NCBI GenBank assembly: GCA_948470755.1
Contig: CAOKPU010000009.1
Location: 1-61,070 of the forward strand
Reading direction: 5' to 3'
DNA length: 61,070 bases
DNA from: an uncultured Lachnospiraceae bacterium
GTDB lineage: Bacteria; Bacillota; Clostridia; Lachnospirales; Lachnospiraceae
The translations under genes and the position numbers were made by a program. Below are positions 47,802 through 55,982 of the stretch, piece by piece. Every line of letters starts with the position of its first letter. Positions within the stretch are counted from its first letter, which is position 1. The notes beneath the pieces were generated by a model, which was not told where the DNA came from, did not search any database, and saw only the letters and a list, made by a program, of their open reading frames with translations.

Positions 47802-48920
47802 ATGCATCGCCTTTTATACTTTTTATCTTCCGGACCATTATTCCAAAAAAAAGGGGGGAAGGATGCCCTTATCACTTTGCTTTTGCTTTTTTCTGCTACG
47901 GCCTTATCCTTCCTCTATTTTGATATATCCCAGAATTCCGCCAACGTAGCGCTTTTATATATCCTCGCCCTCGTCCTGATCGCCCGGATTACGGACGGCT
48001 ATTTTTGGGGAATATTCGCTTCCCTGATCGGCGTCGTCTGCGTTAATTTCCTGTTCACATATCCGTATTTGGCCCTAAACTTTACTTTAGCGGGCTACCC
48101 GGTCACTTTTATCGGTATGCTGGCCATCTCTTTAATCACCAGTGCTGCCACCACTCATATGAAACAGCAAATGCAGATGCTGGCGGAAAGAGAACTCCTG
48201 TTAGTGGAAGCGGAAAAAGAAAAAATGCGCGCCAATCTCCTGCGGGCCATTTCCCACGATTTACGCACCCCTCTTACCAGCATTATCGGTGCAGGCGCTT
48301 CTTATTTGGAAACAGGGGATTTTTTGGGCGAAGAAGAAAAAAGAGGGCTGGTAAAGCAAATATACGAAGATTCCAACTGGCTCCTGAATATGGTGGAAAA
48401 CCTCTTATCGGTTACACGGATCCAGGGAGGGGAAGCCAATGTAAATAAATCCTTGGAATCTGTGGAAGAAGTCGTCTCGGAAGCCGTCATCCGGCTGAAA
48501 AAACGGCTGCCGGATGCAAAGATCCAAGTCCAAGTGCCCAACGAGCTGATTATGATCCCCATGGACGCCATTTTAATCGAACAAGTCCTCATTAATTTAC
48601 TGGAAAACGCCGTCCTGCACTCCAAAAGCAGCCAACCCGTCTCCTGTTATGTGGAAGATGACGGGGATGCCGTTACTTTCCATGTGCGGGATTATGGCAT
48701 CGGCATCCCCCAAGAGCGGATACGGACTATTTTTGACGGGACGCCGTACGCCGGCAGCTCCTCTCCCGACAGTTCCAAAGGCATGGGCATCGGGCTTTCC
48801 ATCTGCAAAACTATTGTCACCGCCCATAAGGGCAGTATCTGCGCCCGCCCCTGTCCCCGGGGTACGGATTTCTTCTTTTCCCTGCCCCAGACAGCAACAT
48901 CAGGAGGTTCCCGTCTATGA
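47802..48920 (+). CDS. KdpD-like sensor histidine kinase (DUF4118)
   Basis: 372 residues from the ATG at 47802, which has GGGGAAG before it; the frame from 47784 lacks a site. The four-helix DUF4118 region (about 20-115) is the membrane module of KdpD, followed by HisKA (RAISHDLRTPLTSIIGA) and HATPase (NLLENAVLHSKS, GIGIPQ, GMGIGLSICKTIV). The large cytoplasmic KdpD and universal-stress domains are missing, and no kdpFABC pump genes are present, so potassium sensing should not be assumed. Overlaps the regulator gene by 4 bases. Confidence 0.92.
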   Translation: MHRLLYFLSSGPLFQKKGGKDALITLLLLFSATALSFLYFDISQNSANVALLYILALVLIARITDGYFWGIFASLIGVVCVNFLFTYPYLALNFTLAGYPVTFIGMLAISLITSAATTHMKQQMQMLAERELLLVEAEKEKMRANLLRAISHDLRTPLTSIIGAGASYLETGDFLGEEEKRGLVKQIYEDSNWLLNMVENLLSVTRIQGGEANVNKSLESVEEVVSEAVIRLKKRLPDAKIQVQVPNELIMIPMDAILIEQVLINLLENAVLHSKSSQPVSCYVEDDGDAVTFHVRDYGIGIPQERIRTIFDGTPYAGSSSPDSSKGMGIGLSICKTIVTAHKGSICARPCPRGTDFFFSLPQTATSGGSRL

Positions 48921-49627
48921 ACGCTAAAATATCCATTGTCCTTATCGAAGATGAAAAAAATATATGCAGCTTTATGGCCGCCACGCTGGCGTCTCAAGGC
49001 TACAAAATTTCCACTGCCCTCACGGCAAAGGCCGGCATTTCCCTCATCACTTCCGGCTGCCCCGATCTCATTCTTCTGGATTTGGGCCTTCCGGACATGG
49101 ATGGGATAGAAGTAATCCGGGAAATACGCACTTGGGCCAGCATCCCCATCATCGTCATTTCCGCCCGCTCTCAGGAACAGGAAAAAGTGCTTGCTTTGGA
49201 CAATGGCGCCGATGATTACATCACCAAGCCTTTCGGCCCATCCGAGCTTATGGCCCGCATCCGCACTGCTTTACGCCATAGCAACCGTCTGCAGACGGAT
49301 TCCCTTTTAAGCCAGCGTCCTTACCATGCAAAAGATCTGACCGTAGACTTTGAAAAACGTCTCGTTACGTTGGCCGGCTCCATAATCCATTTAACCCAGA
49401 TCGAATATAAAATCGTCTCCCTTCTGGCAAAAAACTCCGGGCGGGTAATTACATACGATACGATCATTTCTAATGTATGGGGGCCTTATGCGGATGATAA
49501 CAACCGGATTTTGCGGGTAAATATGGCCAACATAAGGCGGAAAATAGAGAAAAACCCGGCCGAACCCCATTATATTTTTACGGAAATAGGGATTGGGTAC
49601 CGGATGCTGGAAGATAAGGAAAACTGA
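48917..49627 (+). CDS. KdpE-like OmpR-family response regulator
   Basis: 236 residues: receiver (IVLIEDEKN, phosphoacceptor Asp in LILLDLGLPDMDG, Lys in YITKPFGP) and a winged-helix Trans_reg_C domain (LTQIEYKIVSLLAKNSGRVI, ENPAEPHYIFTEIGIGYRML-like end). AGGAGG lies nine bases upstream. Partner of the KdpD-like kinase. Target genes are not visible; the operon promoter and leader at 44702-44829 are candidates. Confidence 0.94.
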   Translation: MNAKISIVLIEDEKNICSFMAATLASQGYKISTALTAKAGISLITSGCPDLILLDLGLPDMDGIEVIREIRTWASIPIIVISARSQEQEKVLALDNGADDYITKPFGPSELMARIRTALRHSNRLQTDSLLSQRPYHAKDLTVDFEKRLVTLAGSIIHLTQIEYKIVSLLAKNSGRVITYDTIISNVWGPYADDNNRILRVNMANIRRKIEKNPAEPHYIFTEIGIGYRMLEDKEN

Positions 49628-49657
49628 ACACGATTTTAGAGTCTCCTCTCCATCGTG

Positions 49658-49726
49658 CAAAAGCCGTTTGCACAATATCCTTTTGTGCAATCTGCCGGAT
49701 GGGCCTTTTGACACCCGGATCCTATA
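49658..49726. repeat. Hairpin and repeat family A, copy 2
   Basis: GTGCAAA-AGCCG-TTTGCAC forms a perfect hairpin near 49657-49676. Next to it, TTTGTGCAATCTGC and CCGGATGGGCCTTTTGA, then GGATCCTAT, match the arms of the 6838-6952 hairpin with small changes and without its inner part. Confidence 0.6.
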
Positions 49727-49737
49727 AGGAACCAATA

Positions 49738-49765
49738 AACAGCCCCCATAAATGGCAGGGCTGTT
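49738..49765. terminator. Bidirectional terminator between KdpE-like and copA
   Basis: AACAGCCC (49738-49745) pairs with GGGCTGTT (49758-49765), with T-rich flanks on both sides; it ends both convergent operons. Confidence 0.75.
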
Positions 49766-49779
49766 CATTTAACTTTCTT

Positions 49780-49989
49780 TTATTTTATTTCTGATACTTC
49801 ATAATCCGCCTTTTCCACAGCTTCCTTCAAAATCTCATCCGGCACTTCCTTATCCATAGTCACAACCGCGCTCTTTTCTTCCAAGCTCATTGCCACAGCC
49901 GATACGCCGTCTACCGATTCCAGCGCCTTCTGCACTCTTGCCGTACAGTGTCCGCAGGACATCCCCTCCACAATCATTGTTTTTGTCAT
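49780..49989 (-). CDS. Internal CopZ-like copper chaperone start within copA
   Basis: Inside the copA frame, ATG at 49989 follows AAGGAGG (49998-50004) with eight bases between. From there the product is 69 residues, [15 protein letters not shown] onward, the size and sequence pattern of free CopZ chaperones. The signals look functional, so a separate chaperone may be made from the same gene in addition to the full pump. Independent translation is inferred. Confidence 0.5.
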   Translation of the reverse strand: MTKTMIVEGMSCGHCTARVQKALESVDGVSAVAMSLEEKSAVVTMDKEVPDEILKEAVEKADYEVSEIK

Positions 49990-52530
49990 CTCTTTTTCCT
50001 CCTTCCATTTATTATCCAAGGCTTCTGTCTGTTCTGCCTCCGCCTCTTTCTTTCGGGTTGCCGTTCCTTCTGCTTTCCCCTTTTTGCTTTTCTTTTCCGT
50101 CTCCTTAAAGTTCCGCAGCCGGAGGGCATTCGTTACGACGCATACACTGCTTAAGCTCATTGCCGCCGCCCCAAACATAGGGTTTAGTTTCAGGCCAAAA
50201 AGGGGATATAAAACCCCTGCCGCCAAAGGAATGCCTACACTGTTATAAAAGAACGCCCAAAACAGATTCTCCTTAATATTCCGGATCACTGCTTTACTTA
50301 ACCGTATTGCCGTTACCGCATCCCTCAGATCGCTTTTCATCAGGATGATATCCGCGCTCTCCATTGCCACATCGGTCCCTGCCCCAATCGCTATCCCGAC
50401 ATCCGCGCTGGCCAAAGCCGGAGCGTCGTTGATGCCATCGCCGATCATCGCCACCTTCCTGCCCTGTTCCTTTAATGCCCGGATTTTGGCTTCCTTTTCG
50501 CCTGGCAAAACCTCTGCGATCACCTCTTTCATCCCCAGCTTTTGCCTTACCGCCTCCGCCGTCTTTTTATTATCCCCGGTCAGCATGATCGTCCGGATAT
50601 GCATCTGCTCCAATTGACGGATTGCCTCTAAAGAGGAATCCTTTACCGTATCTGCCACAGCGATGAGAGCAACCAAGCGGCATCCCCTGCCCGGCGGATT
50701 TTCGTCTCCGGATCTTTCTTCCTGCACCGGGCTATCCTGGCCTGAATTCTTTTCCCTTTCCGCAGCTTCTTTCCGGCTCTCCGCGTTTTCCCTTCCCCAT
50801 CTGTCCTGCCTGCCAAACAGCAATGGCGTTTTCCCTTCCTCCGATAGACGTTCCGCCATTTCTATCTGTTCTTCCGAAAGCGTCACCGCGTTCTCTTCCA
50901 TAAATTTCCGGTTGCCGGCAAAATAAAGGACGCCGTTTATCCTTCCTTGAATCCCTTTTCCAAACACCGCCTGAAATTCCGTTACTTCCGGCAGGCTTCC
51001 TTCCGCCAATCCCTGCGCCGCCTCCACTATCGCTTCAGCCAAAGGATGCTCGCTGGGCTTTTCCAGCGCAGCGGCAAAAGTTAGGATCTCCCTTTTATCC
51101 GATTTCCCGTCATAGCCGATTACATCGGTAACCTTAGGCTTACCTTCTGTCACCGTGCCGGTTTTATCCAAAACAACCGTATCTACATTTTTTGCTTCCT
51201 GCAACGCTTCCCCGGACTTAATCAGCACCCCGTATTTCGCGCCCACGCCCGTTCCTACCATAATCGCCACCGGCGTAGCCAGCCCAAGGGCGCAAGGGCA
51301 GGAAATGACCAATACCGCAATCCCTACTGACATAGCAAATTCAAATCCCGCGCCGCTTATCAACCATACCGCCGACGCCAAGAGGGCAATCCCAATAACC
51401 ACCGGCACGAAAACCCCGGCAATCTTATCCGCCAGTCTGGCAATCGGCGCCTTGGACGCCCCTGCTTCCTCCACCAGACGGATAATCTGGGACAATGTAG
51501 TATCTTCTCCCACCTTCTGCGCGCGGCATTTCAAGGCCCCAGCCTTATTTACCGTAGCGGACACTACTTTATCGCCTGCTTTCTTTTCCACCGGGATGCT
51601 CTCACCGGTAATCGCCGACTCATCCACACTGGAATTGCCTTCCAGCACAATGCCGTCCACCGGAATCAGGCTTCCCGGCTTCACGAGGAATATATCGTCC
51701 TTTTGTACATCCTCCGTAGGGATTTGCTCTTCCCTTCCATCCTCTCTTTGCACGATCGCCGTTTTCGGCGACAGATCCATTAGTTTTGTAATCGCCGCAC
51801 TGGTCTTTCCCTTTGACTTTGTCTCCAGATATTTCCCGACCGTGATCAACGTCAGTATCGTACCCGCCGATTCAAAATAAATATCCATGGCGTACTGCTC
51901 TACTAAGGCAATATCCCCATGCCCAAGCCCATAACCAATCCGGAAAATGGCAAAACAGCCATAGGCCACCGCCGCCGATGCTCCAATGGCAATCAGGCTA
52001 TCCATATTCGGGCTTCCCCGGAACAACGTCTTAAAACCTACCCCAAAATATTTCCGGTTCACATATAAAATCGGCAAAAGCAGCAAAAACTGGGAAAATC
52101 CAAATGCCACGGCGTTTTCATTCCCATGAAACAACGTCTTCACAAATGCCGGGACGGGCAGGCCGAACCATTCATAGAACATATGATGCATGGAAATATA
52201 CATAAGCGGGATCAAAAAACCAATGGAAACCGCCAAACGCCGCTTCATAGCCTGCTCTGCATTTTTCGCACTGTTGTGCAAAGCTTCTTCCCCTGCTCTT
52301 GCCCCTGCGCGTTCCCCGCTTCCTTTACCGCTCTCCTTCCGGCTCGCCCCATACCCGGCCTTTTCCACCGCCGCTATAATCTCCTCTTTTGCAGCCGTGC
52401 CTTCCACTCCCATGGAATTGGTCAACAGGCTCACCGAGCAGGATGTAACGCCCGGCACTTTCGACACCGCCTTTTCCACATGAGAGCTGCAGGCCGCGCA
52501 GCTCATACCTGTTACGATATATTGATCCAT
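49780..52530 (-). CDS. copA: Copper-exporting P1B-type ATPase with fused CopZ domain
   Basis: Membrane Cu(I) pump, 916 residues from the ATG at 52530 (GGAGG five bases upstream). N-terminal metal-binding domain with CAAC at 11-14; eight membrane helices; phosphatase TGES; the CPC motif [11 protein letters not shown]; phosphorylation site [11 protein letters not shown]; the SEHPLAEAI motif of heavy-metal ATPases; [13 protein letters not shown]. Unusual: about 40 hydrophilic residues (around 580-620, rich in Glu, Arg, Ser) are inserted in the ATP-binding domain, and a second metal-binding domain with GMSCGHC is fused at the C-terminus after a charged linker. That last part has its own start signals (see 49780-49989). 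CsoR is upstream. Confidence 0.95.
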   Translation of the reverse strand: MDQYIVTGMSCAACSSHVEKAVSKVPGVTSCSVSLLTNSMGVEGTAAKEEIIAAVEKAGYGASRKESGKGSGERAGARAGEEALHNSAKNAEQAMKRRLAVSIGFLIPLMYISMHHMFYEWFGLPVPAFVKTLFHGNENAVAFGFSQFLLLLPILYVNRKYFGVGFKTLFRGSPNMDSLIAIGASAAVAYGCFAIFRIGYGLGHGDIALVEQYAMDIYFESAGTILTLITVGKYLETKSKGKTSAAITKLMDLSPKTAIVQREDGREEQIPTEDVQKDDIFLVKPGSLIPVDGIVLEGNSSVDESAITGESIPVEKKAGDKVVSATVNKAGALKCRAQKVGEDTTLSQIIRLVEEAGASKAPIARLADKIAGVFVPVVIGIALLASAVWLISGAGFEFAMSVGIAVLVISCPCALGLATPVAIMVGTGVGAKYGVLIKSGEALQEAKNVDTVVLDKTGTVTEGKPKVTDVIGYDGKSDKREILTFAAALEKPSEHPLAEAIVEAAQGLAEGSLPEVTEFQAVFGKGIQGRINGVLYFAGNRKFMEENAVTLSEEQIEMAERLSEEGKTPLLFGRQDRWGRENAESRKEAAEREKNSGQDSPVQEERSGDENPPGRGCRLVALIAVADTVKDSSLEAIRQLEQMHIRTIMLTGDNKKTAEAVRQKLGMKEVIAEVLPGEKEAKIRALKEQGRKVAMIGDGINDAPALASADVGIAIGAGTDVAMESADIILMKSDLRDAVTAIRLSKAVIRNIKENLFWAFFYNSVGIPLAAGVLYPLFGLKLNPMFGAAAMSLSSVCVVTNALRLRNFKETEKKSKKGKAEGTATRKKEAEAEQTEALDNKWKEEKEMTKTMIVEGMSCGHCTARVQKALESVDGVSAVAMSLEEKSAVVTMDKEVPDEILKEAVEKADYEVSEIK

Positions 52531-52658
52531 ATCCGCCTCCTTGCTTTCCGTCTGCTCTTTCACTGTCCGGCCCCATCTGCCCGATCTATCATCCGTCACT
52601 TTATTCAGGCAATATTATGCCAATTTATCAACCCCATCCCCATTTCATACGATGTCCC

Positions 52659-53018
52659 TTACTTCATCACTTTCTGCAAGGTTTCTACCAGTTCGTCAAT
52701 CGTTTCTTCCCTGCCCTCCTTAATATCTTTTACGACACAGCTACGTATATGATTGGCTAAAAGCACTTTGTTAAAACTATTCAAAGCCGCATTCACCGCC
52801 GCAACTTGGACGAGAATGTCCGTGCAATACCTTTCTTCCTCCACCATCCCTTTAATCCCCCGTATTTGTCCCTCGATACGGTTTAAACGGTGGATCAAAT
52901 CCTTATATTCCTTCTCCTCCCGCTCCTTCGTCTTATAACAGCAATCCCCTTCCTGCCCCTTTTTTGCCCCCTGGCTGCTTCTTCCGTCCTTATCGTTCCC
53001 GTTTCCCTTCTTTTCCAT
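52659..53018 (-). CDS. csoR: CsoR-family copper-sensing repressor
   Basis: Helical repressor, 119 residues from ATG 53018 with GGAGAGGGA before it; the frame open to 53069 runs through the promoter. The Cu(I) ligands Cys65, His90 and Cys94 are all present, in YCTDIL and ANHIRSCV. A Lys/Gly-rich N-terminal tail of about 35 residues with a CC pair is extra. It precedes copA by 128 bases, and a palindromic operator lies in its promoter. Confidence 0.93.
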   Translation of the reverse strand: MEKKGNGNDKDGRSSQGAKKGQEGDCCYKTKEREEKEYKDLIHRLNRIEGQIRGIKGMVEEERYCTDILVQVAAVNAALNSFNKVLLANHIRSCVVKDIKEGREETIDELVETLQKVMK

Positions 53019-53039
53019 TCCCTCTCCTTCCATACGGTT

Positions 53040-53069
53040 ATTATATACCCCCATAGGGTATATTGTCAA
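53040..53069 (-). promoter_or_regulatory. csoR promoter with CsoR operator between -35 and -10
   Basis: Minus-strand TTGACA (53064-53069) and TATAAT (53040-53045), 18-base spacing. TATACCC (53044-53050) and GGGTATA (53056-53062) form a perfect inverted repeat with five bases between, matching the G/C-tract palindromes bound by CsoR. Copper would release the repressor. Confidence 0.8.
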
Positions 53070-53085
53070 TACACAGACTTTTATT

Positions 53086-54957
53086 TTACTTCATGGCGCG
53101 CATAGCGTTCAAAATGGCGATCACCGCCACTCCTACGTCGGCAAATACCGCCGCCCACATAGATGCGATCCCAATGGCCGCAAGAAGCAATACCAATACT
53201 TTCACCCCAATGGCAAATACAATATTCTGCTTTACAATCCCCAACGTTTTTTTGGAAATCTGCATCGCTTTTACGATCTTGGACGGTTCATCCGTCATAA
53301 TCACTACATCCGCCGCTTCAATCGCCGCATCCGAGCCAAGGCCGCCCATGGCTACCCCGATATCCGCCCTGGCCAGCACCGGAGCATCATTGATGCCGTC
53401 CCCCACAAAAACCAGCCTGCCTTTTTCCGACTTTGCCGCAAGCAGCTTCTCCACCTGTTCCACTTTATCGCCGGGAAGAAGTTCCGCATACACTTCCGCG
53501 ATCCCTAATTCCCCGGCAATTGAATCCGCCGTTTTCTTCCGGTCCCCGGTCAACATCACAATATGCTTCATGCCCGCTTCCTTGAATCCATCCACAGCCT
53601 CTTTCGCATCATCCTTTACTTCATCCGCAATGACGATATAACCAAGATATTCCTCTCCCCTCGCCACATGGACCACAGTACCGTTTTCCTCCACGGCATC
53701 CGCATCCACACCCCGGCTCTCCATCAGTTTGCTGTTTCCTGCCAGAATATGATGTCCATCCAAAATGGCTCTGATTCCATACCCAGCTACTTCCTCTACT
53801 TCTTTCAGCCGGGCATCATCAATCTCACCCCCATAAGCCTGCAGCAAGGACCTAGAGATCGGATGGTTGGAAAAGTTCTCCGCATAAGCCGCTGTTTCCA
53901 GCAGTTCCTTTTCGTCGACCCCCTCGGAAGGCACTATTTTCCTTACCGCGAAAACCCCCTTTGTAAGCGTTCCTGTTTTATCCATAACGATTACTTCTGC
54001 GTCCGCAAGGGCTTCCAGATAATTACTCCCTTTAATCAGGATGCCCGCCCTGCCAGCTCCCCCCAGCCCGCCGAAAAAACTAAGCGGGATGCTGATGACC
54101 AATGCGCAGGGGCAAGAAATAACAAGAAAACTCAATGCCCTGTAAATCCACTCTCCCCAGCCGCCGCCTGCCGCCAAAGGCGGGACTACCGCCAGGAGCG
54201 CTGCAAGCCCTACCACTACCGGCGTATAGTATCTGGCAAATTTGGTGATAAAATGCTCCGCCTCCGATTTTTTACCGCTGGCGTTCTCCACCAGATCAAG
54301 GATCTTTGCTACGGTTGATTCCCCATAGTTCTTTAATACCCTGACTTCGATCACTCCGGAAAGGTTCACGCATCCGCTGATTACCGCTTCTCCTTCCATT
54401 ACATCCCTCGGCAGGCTTTCCCCGGTAAGGGCCATGGTATCCAAAGAAGAATTACCCTTTATGACCGTTCCATCCAAAGGGATCCTTTCCCCCGGCTTTA
54501 CCAATATGGCTTCCCCGATCGCCACTTCCTCCGGATTCACTTCCTCCACTATGCCGTTTCTCATCACATTGGCATAATCGGGGCGAATATCCATCAGATC
54601 GGCAATCGATTTTCTGGATTTATTTACCGCATAGGACTGGAAGCATTCCCCTACCTGATAAAAAAGCATCACGGCTACCGCTTCCGCATATTCGCCTACA
54701 AAAAAAGCGCCTACCGTAGCAACCGCCATAAGGAAATTCTCATCAAAAACCTGCTTCTGCCCAATATTCCTTAAGGCATTCTTCACTACATCCCCGCCTA
54801 TAATCAAATACGCAGCAAGAAATATAAACAACGCTGTACTAATACTTAAATCACCTATATAAAAACAAGGGGCAAAACGGGAAAAAACAACTGCCACAAA
54901 ATAAATGACGGCTCCTATCCCCACCCTTTTTATTCTCTTCTTTAATTTTTTGCTCAT
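53086..54957 (-). CDS. Zn/Cd/Pb-type P1B ATPase without metal-binding domain
   Basis: Heavy-metal export ATPase, 623 residues, close to CadA/ZntA type. Eight membrane helices with the SCPCALVISIP motif, phosphatase TGES, phosphorylation DKTGTLTKG, SNHPISRSL and [13 protein letters not shown]. It lacks the usual N-terminal HMA domain; a free 73-residue HMA protein is encoded immediately upstream. An ArsR-family regulator begins the operon. The substrate is more likely zinc or cadmium than copper, from the membrane motif and the regulator type. Confidence 0.93.
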   Translation of the reverse strand: MSKKLKKRIKRVGIGAVIYFVAVVFSRFAPCFYIGDLSISTALFIFLAAYLIIGGDVVKNALRNIGQKQVFDENFLMAVATVGAFFVGEYAEAVAVMLFYQVGECFQSYAVNKSRKSIADLMDIRPDYANVMRNGIVEEVNPEEVAIGEAILVKPGERIPLDGTVIKGNSSLDTMALTGESLPRDVMEGEAVISGCVNLSGVIEVRVLKNYGESTVAKILDLVENASGKKSEAEHFITKFARYYTPVVVGLAALLAVVPPLAAGGGWGEWIYRALSFLVISCPCALVISIPLSFFGGLGGAGRAGILIKGSNYLEALADAEVIVMDKTGTLTKGVFAVRKIVPSEGVDEKELLETAAYAENFSNHPISRSLLQAYGGEIDDARLKEVEEVAGYGIRAILDGHHILAGNSKLMESRGVDADAVEENGTVVHVARGEEYLGYIVIADEVKDDAKEAVDGFKEAGMKHIVMLTGDRKKTADSIAGELGIAEVYAELLPGDKVEQVEKLLAAKSEKGRLVFVGDGINDAPVLARADIGVAMGGLGSDAAIEAADVVIMTDEPSKIVKAMQISKKTLGIVKQNIVFAIGVKVLVLLLAAIGIASMWAAVFADVGVAVIAILNAMRAMK

Positions 54958-55039
54958 TATTCCGCACCTACCTTTTATCTCTTTTTCAAGGGCTGCTTTT
55001 CCCGGCAGCCCTTTCCACGCCCGGAGCCTTGCCCTGCCA

Positions 55040-55261
55040 CTACTTTTCCACGACTTCTACGTCAGGCTCATATTTTTTTACAGTCTTTTTAATCTCTTTT
55101 GTAATCTTTCCCGCTTTAGCGTCTTCCACTTCCACTACAAGCTTTTGGGTCAGGAAGGTGACGCTGCTGCTTATCACCCCGTCCAGTTTTCCTACGGCCG
55201 CTTCGATCTCCGCCGCGCAGTGCGCGCAATCCAAATCCTCCAAAATATACGTTTTCCTCAT
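55040..55261 (-). CDS. Free heavy-metal-associated (HMA) domain protein
   Basis: 73 residues with the metal-binding DCAHCAAEIE and ferredoxin-like fold pattern of HMA domains. It stands just before the ATPase gene and is likely the detached N-terminal domain of that pump, or a metallochaperone for it. The Asp before the first Cys is typical for zinc/cadmium-binding HMA domains. Confidence 0.9.
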   Translation of the reverse strand: MRKTYILEDLDCAHCAAEIEAAVGKLDGVISSSVTFLTQKLVVEVEDAKAGKITKEIKKTVKKYEPDVEVVEK

Positions 55262-55296
55262 CCGTTTTTCCTCCTTTTATTTTTTAACTTCATATT

Positions 55297-55668
55297 CTAT
55301 TCATCCTCTTCAATATGATCCAACCCCTGGCTTAAAATCGTCTTAATATGCCCATCCGCCAGAGAATAAAACACCGTCTTCCCCTCCCTTCGGTTGCGTA
55401 CCAGATCCATTTGTTTTAATGTGCGCAACTGGTGGGAAATCGCCGACTGGGTCATATTTAAGATCTGCGCCAGATCGCATACGCACATTTCCCCGCACAT
55501 CAGCACATATAGGATCTTAATTCTGGTAGAATCGGCAAATACCTTAAAAAAATCAGCCAGATCATAAAGCTTATCTTCCTCCGGCATCTGCTCATTCACT
55601 TTCTCCACAATATCCTCATGTACATGGATATATTCGCATTTTTCTATCTGCTCTTCTTTCCGCCTCAT
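55297..55668 (-). CDS. ArsR/SmtB-family metal-responsive repressor (CadC-like)
   Basis: Winged-helix repressor, 123 residues. Both possible metal sites are visible: Cys11, Cys62 and Cys64 (MCVCDLA, like CadC ELCVCDL) and the C-terminal Asp105-x-His107 with His118-xx-Glu121 (SmtB/CzrA zinc site). The helix-turn-helix is MTQSAISHQLRTLKQMDLV. It leads the HMA-ATPase operon; a perfect palindrome lies at the promoter. Confidence 0.93.
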   Translation of the reverse strand: MRRKEEQIEKCEYIHVHEDIVEKVNEQMPEEDKLYDLADFFKVFADSTRIKILYVLMCGEMCVCDLAQILNMTQSAISHQLRTLKQMDLVRNRREGKTVFYSLADGHIKTILSQGLDHIEEDE

Positions 55669-55764
55669 AAATGCCCTCCTTTCTTACTTTTTCCCGACAA
55701 GGCATTCTTTTCCCCGATAGGCCCCTACAAATATCTTCTGACTCTTTTTTGATATCCTCATTTT

Positions 55765-55817
55765 CATATGAATAACTGTTCATATGTTCATTATATCATT
55801 CTTTCCTTTCCTGTCAA
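55765..55817 (-). promoter_or_regulatory. ArsR-operon promoter and operator
   Basis: Minus-strand TTGACA (55812-55817), 16 bases, TATAAT (55790-55795). Just downstream, CATATGAA (55765-55772) and TTCATATG (55779-55786) form a perfect 8-base inverted repeat with six bases between, at the expected transcription start. This is the size and AT-rich type of SmtB/CzrA operators. Confidence 0.8.
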
Positions 55818-55866
55818 TAATCATTTTAAAAAAACATGCATCCACATCCCACAACCTATGTCTTTT

Positions 55867-55883
55867 TGATACCCAAATCCTAT
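55867..55883. repeat. Possible repeat family A fragment
   Basis: TTTTTGATACCCAAATCCTATA resembles the end of the 6952 and 49726 copies (core CCTTTTGA then AAATCCTAT). It is short and may be chance; it sits before the terminator at 55892. Confidence 0.35.
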
Positions 55884-55891
55884 ATATATAG

Positions 55892-55932
55892 AAATAACAG
55901 GATATGGCCCACCTAACCATATCCTGTTATTT
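55892..55932. terminator. Strong terminator after MATE gene
   Basis: AAATAACAGGATATGG (55892-55907) pairs perfectly with CCATATCCTGTTATTT (55917-55932), nine-base loop. On the minus strand the T-rich end follows, 50 bases past the MATE stop; it also works toward the right. Confidence 0.85.
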
Positions 55933-55982
55933 TTATAATTACCCATATTATATAGCAAAAGGTTCCGCCGGGAATCAATATT

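Noticed and set aside
47802-49627. Potassium-responsive KdpDE system
   Set aside because: There is no kdpFABC gene and the kinase lacks the N-terminal KdpD and universal-stress domains, so only the membrane and kinase modules are shared.
52531-52599. Longer N-terminus of CopA
   Set aside because: The extra residues are not homologous to CopA and the GGAGG site serves the ATG at 52530.
55867-55883. Full third copy of repeat family A
   Set aside because: Only about 20 bases match, without the CCGGACGGG part, so it is listed as a possible fragment with low confidence.
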